A stretch of 64,000 bases of DNA from Congeria kusceri (Eukaryota > Mollusca > Bivalvia > Myida > Dreissenidae): assembly GCA_027627225.1 (NCBI GenBank), contig CM051034.1, forward strand, positions 50,166,081 to 50,230,080, in the 5' to 3' direction. Below, piece after piece: positions 54,613 through 63,507 of the stretch (the stretch's first letter is position 1; every line of letters starts with the position of its first letter). The position numbers and the translations under genes are program-made. The notes beneath the pieces are model-generated. The model did not search any database. It saw only the letters and a program-made list of their open reading frames with translations, and had not been told where the DNA came from.

Positions 54613-55317
54613 ATGAAACCAATATTTGCTATTTTGTTTGTTTTTCCCTGTTGTTTAGCATCTTGTGTGAAACAAAAGAGTTGCTGTCCGCACGAGTTCG
54701 ATTATTCCCTTTGTTCTTCACAAACACATCCAAAGTGTTACTGTGATCGAGCATGTATTGTTCGCGGTGATTGTTGTAGCGATTATAAAGAGTATTGCTT
54801 GCGATCCGAACCCGAACCTTGTTTATTCGATAAGTGGACCCCTTGGAGTTCGTGTTCAACTAGTAAATCTTGTGACATTGGTTTTAAAACGCGGACACGA
54901 GACGTAAAACAATTTGGCAACTTTAATTCAAAGAACCAGTGCAATTTATCAGCATTAACCGAATCAAAGATATGCGGTGATGTAGGCTGCGTAGATATTC
55001 ATATGCGTAGAATTCGAAATAGACAGCAATATGCAGCCGATAATTTCCATTATAGTACGGCTTTATACGAGTACAAAGGTGGTAAATGTACAAGATTTGA
55101 ACCAAAATGGTCGTTTGCGTGCATAATGTGTGCTGATAGCTCTAGATGTGGAAACGATGTTTTCTCGGTAGGCGACACCTTGGATGTATACTACCAAGAC
55201 GACGATTGTCGTGGGATGTGGGAAAAAAGAACAGAGTCTTTGTATAGAACACAATGTTTTAATCAAGTAGATGTAAACATTTATGCATTTTCGATTATCA
55301 CAAATCCAAATCAGTAA
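54613..55317 (+). CDS. Secreted somatomedin-B / thrombospondin type-1 protein (SBSPON-like), 234 aa
   Basis: Signal peptide (MKPIFAILFVFPCCLAS). Residues about 24-62 hold a somatomedin-B-like domain with the core CYCDRACIVRGDCCSDY. Residues about 70-126 are a thrombospondin type-1 repeat starting with the typical WTPWSSCSTSKSCDIG. The C-terminal part (FEPKWSFACIMC, then CRGMWEKRTESLYRTQC) matches the cysteine pattern of the animal protein SBSPON (RPESP), including the CxGxW step and the final hydrophobic strand. Animals use these modules in extracellular matrix and adhesion. The domain order equals that of the cellular protein, so this is very probably a host-derived gene. Its end overlaps the opposing RING gene by 20 bases. 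Confidence 0.85.
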   Translation: MKPIFAILFVFPCCLASCVKQKSCCPHEFDYSLCSSQTHPKCYCDRACIVRGDCCSDYKEYCLRSEPEPCLFDKWTPWSSCSTSKSCDIGFKTRTRDVKQFGNFNSKNQCNLSALTESKICGDVGCVDIHMRRIRNRQQYAADNFHYSTALYEYKGGKCTRFEPKWSFACIMCADSSRCGNDVFSVGDTLDVYYQDDDCRGMWEKRTESLYRTQCFNQVDVNIYAFSIITNPNQ

Positions 55318-56344
55318 CGATGAATGAACTTATTTTTCGACATATTGGACACGAATATCGATTGTAACTTCTGTTAGTTATTGTACAAGAACGACACATA
55401 GACAAATGATAGCAACTTGGAAGCAAGCAATTTTGCCAGTTAGTGACACACAAACAACATCTTCGCTCAGAAGCCTTCTTTTCCAACTGTTGTTTTGCAT
55501 TGTGTAATTCGTTGATCGTATCATCCTGCAATAGTATAGATGTCTGCTTTTCAGCAATGCCAATAGTGATGTTTAGTACACTCATCATTTTCTCGAAGTC
55601 GTAAGCAAAAATCTTGTTCTTGATGAGAATGCCTCGGATGTAATCTAAACTGCCATCGTTTGTTTCAGGATATGTTTTTGTTCGCTCAGACTCAATAAAT
55701 AGCTCATACTCGTTTTGTTTTTCAACTGAGTCAATGTTTTCAAAGTCATGTTGTGATTGGAGCGTAAACTCATTTATTTCACTTTGCGTATGATGCAAAC
55801 GCGGAATCGAATGATCGTCGTAGTATTGATGTTCAAATGTTTCATCGATGGATATTTCATTTTTGCAAATCTGTAATAAATGATCATGAGAAGCATTTGG
55901 TTTGTTTTGTTTCTCTTTAAACAATGTTTGTAGCAAACGTTTTAACATGTAACAGCAGTAAAAGTTCGATGTTCCATCGCAGACAAGAACATACAATGGA
56001 TGTCGTATGACTTTTTTGAAAGCGAGAAAAGAAACTGCTTTCTGCGTTTTTCCAAACACATGTGTCGACTGCGTACAAGTTCGGCTAAACACATGGCGGG
56101 TGTCTTTCAGCACCATTTTCAATAATTTGTAAACCCAGTTTGGTATATTTATGATAAGAAATTCCCTAGAGTGACTGGACGAAGCTGTTAAACAGACTTT
56201 CGATCTGGATTTTTCGCCAGAGCGTACTTCAACCTCAATTGCGTTTGTGTATTTTTCAATTTTACACGGTTCTTGTGGCCAAGGTAACAAATGTGTTTCG
56301 TATTTTGACGTACATGGCGACACTTTGAATGTGATCGTGTTCAT
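55298..56344 (-). CDS. RING finger protein with long N-terminal region, 348 aa
   Basis: The C-terminal RING is CCLCVTNWQNCLLPSCYHLS followed by MCRSCTITNRSYN and CPICRKI, the IAP/MDM2-like C3HC4 form. A helical segment precedes it (about residues 240-295, ELHNAKQQLEKKASERR). The first 130 residues look globular (VYKLLKMVLKDTRHVF, VSFLAFKKVIRHPLYVLVC), with no BIR repeat visible. Probably an E3 ubiquitin ligase. First ATG at 56344, two codons after a TTG. It converges with the SBSPON-like gene and is divergent from the 56452 gene. Confidence 0.85.
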   Translation of the reverse strand: MNTITFKVSPCTSKYETHLLPWPQEPCKIEKYTNAIEVEVRSGEKSRSKVCLTASSSHSREFLIINIPNWVYKLLKMVLKDTRHVFSRTCTQSTHVFGKTQKAVSFLAFKKVIRHPLYVLVCDGTSNFYCCYMLKRLLQTLFKEKQNKPNASHDHLLQICKNEISIDETFEHQYYDDHSIPRLHHTQSEINEFTLQSQHDFENIDSVEKQNEYELFIESERTKTYPETNDGSLDYIRGILIKNKIFAYDFEKMMSVLNITIGIAEKQTSILLQDDTINELHNAKQQLEKKASERRCCLCVTNWQNCLLPSCYHLSMCRSCTITNRSYNRYSCPICRKISSFIVTDLDL

Positions 56345-56451
56345 GATCAAACATCAAATGAACAGAAAATCCTATATCGCAAACATCATATATGGCAATT
56401 ATTAATATTTCAATTAGGGACTAAAGTGATTGTCGTTGCGACGGACTCAGT

Positions 56452-57069
56452 ATGAATAAGCAACAATCTAGAGAGTTTTTAAGTATGAAATTGCAGAATC
56501 GCGTAAATGAGGCCAAATGTAAAGCGTTGATAGATGACAAACTGCTTTCAAACTTGTTCGCTCACGATATACAGCAAATGCATTACGAGACGGTCCACAA
56601 GAAACTAGAAATGGCCTACGGTATGAAAAAGCTATCGGTGGCTCATAACAAATATCTGTGCAATGCCCTCGAACAATATTCAAAGGCGATAAAATCCAAT
56701 CAAGAGTTACTTAAAACCGTCAATTCTCAGATAAACACAGTTATGGATAAAGAGAAGGATCTATTGGAACTTCGCGAAGAGACAATTTTGGGTGTAAAAG
56801 AAACGATGGGCTTGGAATTCATTTCTATTTTACACGATGATACCGGTAATGATAGTGATGATAACAATGACAACATAGAAGCTATATTGCCACCAGTTCC
56901 TATCAGTATTCCAGAAATTGATGAAAAACCAAAAAAGTCATTAACGTTTGGAAACGTGATAATCAAAACATTGGATGAGGTTGAATCTGAACGACAGGAA
57001 AATGAAGAAAAACAACAGGAGTCAAGTCAAGAATTTATTGACGAAGACAAAATTATTCAGATAATTTGA
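56452..57069 (+). CDS. Coiled-coil protein with acidic tail, 205 aa
   Basis: ATG at 56452. Residues 1-120 are helical and coiled-coil-like (LCNALEQYSKAIKSNQELL, INTVMDKEKDLLELREE). Residues 130-145 are very acidic (DDTGNDSDDNNDN), followed by a proline-rich stretch (LPPVPISIPEI) and another acidic, glutamine-rich tail. No membrane span. It overlaps the end of the opposing gene at 57053 by 17 bases. Possibly a tegument or adaptor protein; not recognised. Confidence 0.65.
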   Translation: MNKQQSREFLSMKLQNRVNEAKCKALIDDKLLSNLFAHDIQQMHYETVHKKLEMAYGMKKLSVAHNKYLCNALEQYSKAIKSNQELLKTVNSQINTVMDKEKDLLELREETILGVKETMGLEFISILHDDTGNDSDDNNDNIEAILPPVPISIPEIDEKPKKSLTFGNVIIKTLDEVESERQENEEKQQESSQEFIDEDKIIQII

Positions 57070-57718
57070 TGCCAATGATATCGCATGCAATTTGAAATCT
57101 GTTTGAAGTATTGTTCTGTTTTACCTTACTGTTTGTATATGATTGCTTGTTAATAAAAAATGCTGGTCCTGAATCTCTGTGTTGTTTTTCTATGTTGACT
57201 AGTTGGTTTTGGTTCAAAAACGTATTGCAATTCCCCAGACATTCTTTTTTCAAGAGTTTCGTTAGATTTGCATAATCTCTGATGTTGGTCGTCTTTGTTT
57301 TGATACCGAACAGTATCTTTTTTAAGAATTCAACGACATCCAAATCGTTTGTCACTCGTTCTCGCTGTCCACACACGTTGACGAAATAGTGGTTTTTGAT
57401 TGTGTCGGGGTCCAAAGTACTTACAAGGTGCATCGCTGCTTCGTTATCGCTCAGTAGCTGATCTTCGTGTAGTGTAGTCATTATTGTTAACACGGCCGCG
57501 TCTAACACTGTAACTGAGTGATAAGGCATTGCATCGAAGTAAAGTCCCAACACAGCAATTGCATTACTGTTGTACGTTGAACATACAGAACACGTTGTTA
57601 TCGGTGTTCTAAATATTCTCTTCACATTCTCGGTTTCTGACCAATAATTGTGGTAGATATTTGCAATATCTCTGTACGTTTCATTGAACTCGGAGGTAAA
57701 GAGTAATTTTGCCAGCAT
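57053..57718 (-). CDS. Hypothetical protein, 221 aa, possible paralogue of the next gene
   Basis: ATG at 57718, two bases after the end of the upstream minus-strand gene, so likely co-transcribed with it. The pattern LLFTSEFNETYRDIANIYHN at the start and SVTVLDAAVLTIMTTL then HYFVNVCGQRERV later echo VLFRNSFETQCGEIFDHIL, TVTTADITATIIFMVSV and VYFVNCIHGNPFYI in the 57721 protein. The similarity is weak but in the same order and spacing. No enzymatic motif. The C-terminus is polar and probably flexible. Confidence 0.6.
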   Translation of the reverse strand: MLAKLLFTSEFNETYRDIANIYHNYWSETENVKRIFRTPITTCSVCSTYNSNAIAVLGLYFDAMPYHSVTVLDAAVLTIMTTLHEDQLLSDNEAAMHLVSTLDPDTIKNHYFVNVCGQRERVTNDLDVVEFLKKILFGIKTKTTNIRDYANLTKLLKKECLGNCNTFLNQNQLVNIEKQHRDSGPAFFINKQSYTNSKVKQNNTSNRFQIACDIIGIKLSE

Positions 57719-57720
57719 GA

Positions 57721-58353
57721 TTAATTAAAAAGCTCAATTCTTGAACACATCTTCATATATTCAATTTTACGATTTTCCATTCGATCCACTGGCCTGAATC
57801 TTTTCTCTTCGTGTAACTCTATGTATCGAATGCCTTTTCGAAACCAGTATTGACTAACAATTTCTTGGATGTAAAACGGATTACCGTGAATGCAATTGAC
57901 AAAATAGACCGGGTTGATTCTAACCATGCCGACCGAAACCATAAAAATGATAGTAGCGGTTATATCTGCGGTGGTGACTGTGCTAAATGTAACGTCTTCA
58001 TTCAAAATCGACATGAAGATATCGTGTGAATCCCATGTTATTGCGTGCGACGACGCCCAATACAAGTTGTTGAATTTTTTGACAACTGGATAAACGATAT
58101 TTTGGTTTACGGTAGCAGTTGGTGAATAGTTGACCAAAAGTCTATTGACGTTAGTTTCGTTGTATCCTGAAATACAATTCATCGCCAGAAACGAGTTGAT
58201 GAAAAACACTAGTATACTTTTCACCACACGATCGATTATCTTAGTTCGTGGTTTGCCGTAACTGCTCAGTATGTGATCAAAAATCTCTCCACATTGAGTT
58301 TCAAAACTGTTTCGAAACAACACTGGTTGATGCAAAGACCATGTTTCTTCCAT
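57721..58353 (-). CDS. Hypothetical protein, 210 aa, possible paralogue of the 57053 gene
   Basis: First ATG at 58353 (MEETWSLHQP); the longer frame starts at TTG. It contains a hydrophobic segment near residues 46-60 (VVKSILVFFINSFLAM) and another near 130-145 (DITATIIFMVSVGMV), probably core helices. The C-terminus is basic (EEKRFRPVDRMENRKI). Weak, ordered resemblance to the following minus-strand gene suggests a tandem duplication. Function unknown. Confidence 0.6.
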   Translation of the reverse strand: MEETWSLHQPVLFRNSFETQCGEIFDHILSSYGKPRTKIIDRVVKSILVFFINSFLAMNCISGYNETNVNRLLVNYSPTATVNQNIVYPVVKKFNNLYWASSHAITWDSHDIFMSILNEDVTFSTVTTADITATIIFMVSVGMVRINPVYFVNCIHGNPFYIQEIVSQYWFRKGIRYIELHEEKRFRPVDRMENRKIEYMKMCSRIELFN

Positions 58354-58435
58354 GCTGTCCAGCAAGCAAATGAGTGTTTGTACACTTTTTGCTATAACAA
58401 GTAAACGTTAACAGTTTTGATTATGAATCAACAAG

Positions 58436-59782
58436 ATGAGTTTTTGCATTGACGTCCCTATCAACAAATTTCGGTCAAAGCATTTTGTGTTCGCAACTCC
58501 TAACGAACGTCTTGTATTACGCGATCTCAACCATGCCAGGCACACGTTTACACTTCGCTTTGCTAAATCTAACGTGAGTATTCGAACAGATACAGTTTTG
58601 ACAGATAGCAGTTCGCTTATTCGATTATTTGCATTGGTTTTGATTCACGAAATCAGTGTTTATTTACGAACTCACTCAGATTCATGCACCGGACAAAGTT
58701 TTGTGCAACGCTTATCATTGCATCAATTACAGAAAGAAGTGGATCGTGTAATGTGCAATTCAAAAGCACTATTTCTCTATCAAACTATCGAATATCATTT
58801 CAAACAAAATAGCGGAGTTTTGCTCGATGTTACAGATGGTTATGAAATTCTTCCTCCACCAGACAAACTACTGTATGCCCCACCGCTATTGCTTGATCAG
58901 TATGGTGATATGATTTTGTTCTACAACAAATCGCACACTATTCCAGTCAATTTCAGGACTTACAATTTCAAAGATCATATAACCGTATTGAACCCTTTTC
59001 CCGTCTATCAACGTGGAATCAATTTCATCCTAAGAGACTACCAAAGTGGTCTATGTCACATTCGACCGATGTTTATTTATCAAAAAGCGAAAATGGCAAA
59101 ATTGTCAACAGCAACAACTAACAAAATAGCACAATACATGTTTTTGTTGAAAATTGAGGATAGGCTATATGAAGTCATCGCGATTTACCCTAGCGATTAT
59201 ATCCGAAAACTGAGACCAAAAGTACTTCCAAAAACAAAGGACTTCACTCTTACTCGCAATGATATTGCGGTTTTGCTAAAATCTCTTAATTCCGAGACGC
59301 AACACGAAAACATGTTTTTGAACATAACGCCATATGAGAAGCAAAGTTTGCAATTACAAGACTGGCTGTTACAAGTTGTGGAAAAGTATGTTGTAAAATT
59401 GGTTATTGTGCATGGTGTACCATCTACACAACTAACCAAGGGTAACGTTGGGACGGTCACAGTTTGGCTACACGAAAGTTGTCTGCAGTTTTCAATTCAA
59501 CTCAAATCATTTTGTTTCGTGTATTCACAGTGCAACAAAGTTAGTGATGTACCAAATACGTACTGGTTTTTTGACGACATTGTAAAAGACACAACTACTC
59601 AAATTGTACATCTAACTGCTTTATTGCGAATAGTGTTACAAGCTATGAATTGCAAATCAAAACAACCAACATTTTGTTGGGATTCAGTGGACATCTACAA
59701 ATCATCACTGTTATACGAACTTGCTGAAACTCAACATCTGATAGATTACGCTGGAGCAAAAAGCATGCTGATGATTATCTGA
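58436..59782 (+). CDS. Hypothetical protein, 448 aa
   Basis: ATG at 58436; another ATG at 58423 closes after nine codons. The product is soluble, rich in beta-strand-like segments (LFLYQTIEYHFKQNSGVLL, GDMILFYNKSHTIPV, LVIVHGVPSTQL), slightly basic, with no signal peptide, membrane span or known motif. It ends in a short convergent overlap (8 bases) with the 59775 gene. Size and character would suit a capsid triplex or tegument component, but there is no direct evidence. Confidence 0.65.
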   Translation: MSFCIDVPINKFRSKHFVFATPNERLVLRDLNHARHTFTLRFAKSNVSIRTDTVLTDSSSLIRLFALVLIHEISVYLRTHSDSCTGQSFVQRLSLHQLQKEVDRVMCNSKALFLYQTIEYHFKQNSGVLLDVTDGYEILPPPDKLLYAPPLLLDQYGDMILFYNKSHTIPVNFRTYNFKDHITVLNPFPVYQRGINFILRDYQSGLCHIRPMFIYQKAKMAKLSTATTNKIAQYMFLLKIEDRLYEVIAIYPSDYIRKLRPKVLPKTKDFTLTRNDIAVLLKSLNSETQHENMFLNITPYEKQSLQLQDWLLQVVEKYVVKLVIVHGVPSTQLTKGNVGTVTVWLHESCLQFSIQLKSFCFVYSQCNKVSDVPNTYWFFDDIVKDTTTQIVHLTALLRIVLQAMNCKSKQPTFCWDSVDIYKSSLLYELAETQHLIDYAGAKSMLMII

Positions 59783-61064
59783 CGAGAAAAGGCAACGAAT
59801 CGACAGAGGCATTTGGTTCGCCAGATGGAACAACACAATAGTTGTATTTCATGAATGTCAGATTGGATAAAAAGTTGTCAAAATAAAAGTCAGAAATAAA
59901 TGTCTGTTTTTGTTCCAGTTCATACACTGTTTGACAGATAAAGCGACATAACTGTTTCAAGTGTTTGTTCGCTCGGTCGTAGTCCATAGCTGCAATAGCT
60001 GCCTGAATATCGACTAACAAATTTAAAATACCTTTTGAGTCAGTGTTATTGTGGCTGTTATAGTATAGCATAAATATGACGGTAAATGTTCCCGGGTATA
60101 CTTGACAGACGTTTTTCGTTACAGTGTCATTTTCATAAGCAGTTTTAAATCGTCGCTTAACATCTTCCCTGATTATTTCAGAAGCATTCATCAACAGAAA
60201 ACGTAACAGAATACACTCGGATACAAGAAATGGAAACAGTTCGGGTCTCATGACAAACAAAGCATTGTCTATCAATTGCTCCATTTCACCCTCATTGTCA
60301 TTGTAGTCGAAATAGTTTATTCTGGTGAAGACGCTTAACACGTTGTCATGTAGTATTGCTGGATCTGGTGATGGCAACGCATCGCCTTTGGTTACTTCAT
60401 CGATCATTTGTTCAAACGTAAAATTCTGTTTCTTGTAAATCATGAACATGAAATTCAATGAGTTGTACTCACTCCAATCTATAGCGTTTATACAGTAAAC
60501 GAGTTTGTTTAAAGCCCTGGCTACTTTAAATGGAAATGTTTGCTCACAAAGCACTTCGTAATCCTGTATAAGCCCTTTAAACGTCTTAGCATATAAACAC
60601 TGCAATAGATTTTTGTTTTTGTTTAACGTATTCCATCCAAAAAATATCTGATCGTTAAGGTTTGGTTTAAAAGGCATATCGTTAACCCATGGAACAATTT
60701 TGCTAGGCACAACATTCTTTTTGTAACAGAAAAAACGTTTCTTCACTAATTTCAACACCGTGGACACATTGTTGACAAGTTGCCTGTTTGCTATAAAATG
60801 TGTCATGTATTCACGTTTTGCATTCAAAAGGCTTAAAACGCAATCAGTTGGCGATGACAGTGTCGTTGGTTTTGTATCTTGACTGACAGTGCGAATAAAA
60901 TCATCGGCGCATTGCGAACTGAAATCATCAGTTGCCTTCAAAAAGCATTTTGATAAATGTTTAGCTCTCAAATTCCGCTGTAACCGTTTTACTCTCGACT
61001 TTCTTTTCGAAGCAAGGATTTGATAGCGCTCTCGGATAGACAGAGACATGGTTTCTATCAACAT
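59775..61064 (-). CDS. Hypothetical protein, 429 aa, basic N-terminus
   Basis: The first ATG is at 61064 (MLIETMSLSIRERY), with a second at 61049 as alternative; a TTG lies just upstream. The N-terminus is strongly basic (LASKRKSRVKRLQRNLRAKH), a likely nuclear or nucleic-acid-binding segment. The rest is helical with no known motif. It is divergent from the UL5-like helicase gene across 90 bases that contain an AT-rich TATA-like run (ATATAATAC near 61091). Not recognised. Confidence 0.65.
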   Translation of the reverse strand: MLIETMSLSIRERYQILASKRKSRVKRLQRNLRAKHLSKCFLKATDDFSSQCADDFIRTVSQDTKPTTLSSPTDCVLSLLNAKREYMTHFIANRQLVNNVSTVLKLVKKRFFCYKKNVVPSKIVPWVNDMPFKPNLNDQIFFGWNTLNKNKNLLQCLYAKTFKGLIQDYEVLCEQTFPFKVARALNKLVYCINAIDWSEYNSLNFMFMIYKKQNFTFEQMIDEVTKGDALPSPDPAILHDNVLSVFTRINYFDYNDNEGEMEQLIDNALFVMRPELFPFLVSECILLRFLLMNASEIIREDVKRRFKTAYENDTVTKNVCQVYPGTFTVIFMLYYNSHNNTDSKGILNLLVDIQAAIAAMDYDRANKHLKQLCRFICQTVYELEQKQTFISDFYFDNFLSNLTFMKYNYCVVPSGEPNASVDSLPFLVR

Positions 61065-61154
61065 GTTGTACAAAATCGCTGATATAGCAAAATATAATAC
61101 ATAACGTGGGTTGGTACAAATGAGTATGCACTATCAAACTGTGACTCATTCACC

Positions 61155-63428
61155 ATGTTGTATTACAGCGTGCGAGACATAGGTATGATCAATGAAATTG
61201 TCAGCTTCTTAGAATGCGGTTCGAACCACAATATAACAGGCCTATTCAAACACTTTCCCGAGTTGGCTTCAGAAAATGACATTCGAACATCTTCAAGTCC
61301 AGCTCTTTTGTCATTCCCACACAAGCTGGTAGCTATAGTTGGACACGCTGGTTCGGGAAAAACTCATATTCTGAAGCATATCGCAAACCGAAAAAGAACC
61401 ATGTTTTATGCCCCCACCAATGCGGCGGGTATAAACTTACAGGCCACGCTGTGGTCATCAATACTGCATGCATCCGAAAAGAAAAAAGTGTACAAAACCA
61501 TTCATTCCTTTTATGCGATTCAGCCTGCGGAAAGCAATATTTTAGGTCAGTGTGTTCAAAAAACTAGAATAGGACACGAATCACACGACAGTTATGATGA
61601 CTACCTGGTTACAATGTTCAAGGCATGTAAGCCGTTTTGTGAAAAGTTGTTTGCCAAAGATATGTCTGAATCCAAACTTTCTCCCGATCAGTATAGCGAG
61701 TACAAAGCACAATGTTGTGGCAATACAAACTGCGACGATGCCCACGAACTGGTGATAACGTATATTTATTCCCTTGGTCTCGGTAGCAAAATCCCTGATA
61801 TTTTACTCTACGATGCATGTGTTCTTGAGGAAGCAGGAAGAACGCCTGATTACATGGCATTTCTCTTTCTGTTCTACTACTATTATATGCACATCAAATA
61901 CAAGACATTCATCTGGAAGCACAAAATACCATCTCTGATATTTGTCGGTTCACCAACTCAAAGTAGAGTTATTGACAACTATACGCCTTGGAGTGCTTTA
62001 ACATTTGCTGGACAAGCCTGCATAAGAAATCACATTATGGAGTTGAATTGCATAAAAATCAAGTCGTTCAAGGACAATCGCAGAATAACAATGGGTAATA
62101 TTGACAATAACACTACGCTAGCAGCAGTTATCGGCAAGCTTGAACTAGGAATGCCAGTTATTGGTTCATTGAGGGACAAATTCAATTCGGTGTTTGTAAC
62201 CGATGAAGCAAATTTTTTCAACCCGTTGTTCAAACCAAACTATTTTCGAATAGCCAAAAAACACGAACACTTGAAATCGTACAAGGAAAATGTATATCGA
62301 CAAAATCGGCACAACGCTATTGACATACCCGAATTTCTTTTGAGTAATCAAGACATCCCATCCTTTACAGATTTAGAAGGTCATATCAATGTCAAATTCA
62401 AAAGTGAGAAATACCAAAGCATGTGGTGTAACACGAAAGAGAAATCAAAACTATTTGAAGAGGATTTCATTGTCTACAAAACATCAAGAACTCTCCTGAA
62501 AGGTTTCAGATATTTACTCACAGAATACCACAAGCTGTATATTTGCAACTTTTCTGGCACGATACAGCAGTTTGTAGAGACATCGGACTTACTGCAATCA
62601 TACATGGCGAGTGACCGAAGCAATTGCATTTCGTTTTTCGTTGACTGTGCAAAGTACATTATTGAAGATGTATTTTCAGATCTCACTGAACACGTTGCAA
62701 AAGGCATAAACGATCTCGTTGCACAATGCTCTTCTAATCAACCTGCTATTCAGCATCTCTTGTCACTTAAAACGTTATTACAACATGCTGACAGCAAAAG
62801 CATGTCTAAGGTATACTCGTACGCTAGTGAAAAACCAGGATCGTGCATTGTATTGCCGAAAGACATTTTCTCATTTGTGTTGATTGATGCTGGTGTTAAA
62901 AAGAAGCCATGTGAACACGATCGAGTATGCATATTTCTCCAACTTCATGAGTGCATACTGTTCAAACTGTATCATAAAGTAAAAGCAATTAGCACAAGCG
63001 AGATTTCATCGCAGTGTGAAAGTAAAAACCAAACGTATCGCCCCAGAAAGAAACGTAAACTGTCGGTTTGTGACAGAGAAGATGAAGATCAAATGTACGA
63101 GATTGAGGACGATCACTGCTCAAACATGTCAGATTTAATGAACCAGTTGGTTCACAAATCATTCTTCAAAATCATACCCTTGGTATTGCATATCTGTGCA
63201 ACTATTGACTCGACACAAGGTTTAACAATACATAGTCCTATTCTAGCTTTATTAAAACGAGATGATAGAGCTGAAGACATGATTGTTGCACTCTCAAGAA
63301 CAAGCAACCCCGACTCGCTACTAGTTGCAAACAAAATATTTGATCAGCGTTATGAACAAATAGCGTACGAAACAAGAAGTCTCATCAAAATGATCAACCA
63401 GTCTCAAAAGAAGGATGGTTGGCTGTAG
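61155..63428 (+). CDS. UL5-like helicase subunit of helicase-primase, 757 aa
   Basis: Superfamily 1 helicase with UL5/Pif1-like motifs: VGHAGSGKTHILKHIA (Walker A, about residues 62-77), CVLEEAGRTPDY (motif II, about 222-233), LIFVGSPTQSRV (motif III, about 261-272), IDSTQGLTIHSP (motif V, about 685-696) and VALSRTSNP (motif VI, about 711-719). In herpesviruses UL5 unwinds DNA at the fork with the UL52 primase and UL8. Size is close to the family norm of 800-880. ATG at 61155. A 70-residue charged insert precedes motif V (YRPRKKRKLSVCDREDEDQ). A confident assignment given the primase and UL8-like genes in the same window. Confidence 0.9.
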   Translation: MLYYSVRDIGMINEIVSFLECGSNHNITGLFKHFPELASENDIRTSSSPALLSFPHKLVAIVGHAGSGKTHILKHIANRKRTMFYAPTNAAGINLQATLWSSILHASEKKKVYKTIHSFYAIQPAESNILGQCVQKTRIGHESHDSYDDYLVTMFKACKPFCEKLFAKDMSESKLSPDQYSEYKAQCCGNTNCDDAHELVITYIYSLGLGSKIPDILLYDACVLEEAGRTPDYMAFLFLFYYYYMHIKYKTFIWKHKIPSLIFVGSPTQSRVIDNYTPWSALTFAGQACIRNHIMELNCIKIKSFKDNRRITMGNIDNNTTLAAVIGKLELGMPVIGSLRDKFNSVFVTDEANFFNPLFKPNYFRIAKKHEHLKSYKENVYRQNRHNAIDIPEFLLSNQDIPSFTDLEGHINVKFKSEKYQSMWCNTKEKSKLFEEDFIVYKTSRTLLKGFRYLLTEYHKLYICNFSGTIQQFVETSDLLQSYMASDRSNCISFFVDCAKYIIEDVFSDLTEHVAKGINDLVAQCSSNQPAIQHLLSLKTLLQHADSKSMSKVYSYASEKPGSCIVLPKDIFSFVLIDAGVKKKPCEHDRVCIFLQLHECILFKLYHKVKAISTSEISSQCESKNQTYRPRKKRKLSVCDREDEDQMYEIEDDHCSNMSDLMNQLVHKSFFKIIPLVLHICATIDSTQGLTIHSPILALLKRDDRAEDMIVALSRTSNPDSLLVANKIFDQRYEQIAYETRSLIKMINQSQKKDGWL

Positions 63429-63438
63429 CGCAAAAAAG

Positions 63439-63445
63439 TATATAA
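63439..63445 (+). promoter_or_regulatory. TATA box of the right-edge kinase gene
   Basis: TATATAA, 63-69 bases upstream of the ATG at 63508 and just after the helicase stop. An out-of-frame ATG at 63491 opens an upstream frame of 13 codons that overlaps the kinase start. Confidence 0.65.
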
Positions 63446-63507
63446 GGGGGTTCAACGAAAAAGTGTTCATCATTGCTCAACTTGACTTTGATGCAAACGG
63501 ACGCAAA

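Noticed and set aside
55298..56344. BIR repeat (IAP-type) in the second RING protein
   Set aside because: The RING resembles IAP RINGs, but no CxxC...H...C BIR pattern is present in the N-terminal region.
61142..61148. TGACTCA, an AP-1 consensus site, and an AATGAGT/ACTCATT inverted pair before the UL5-like gene
   Set aside because: It lies only seven bases before the ATG and a seven-base match is likely by chance in 64 kb; no second copy at a comparable position was noticed.
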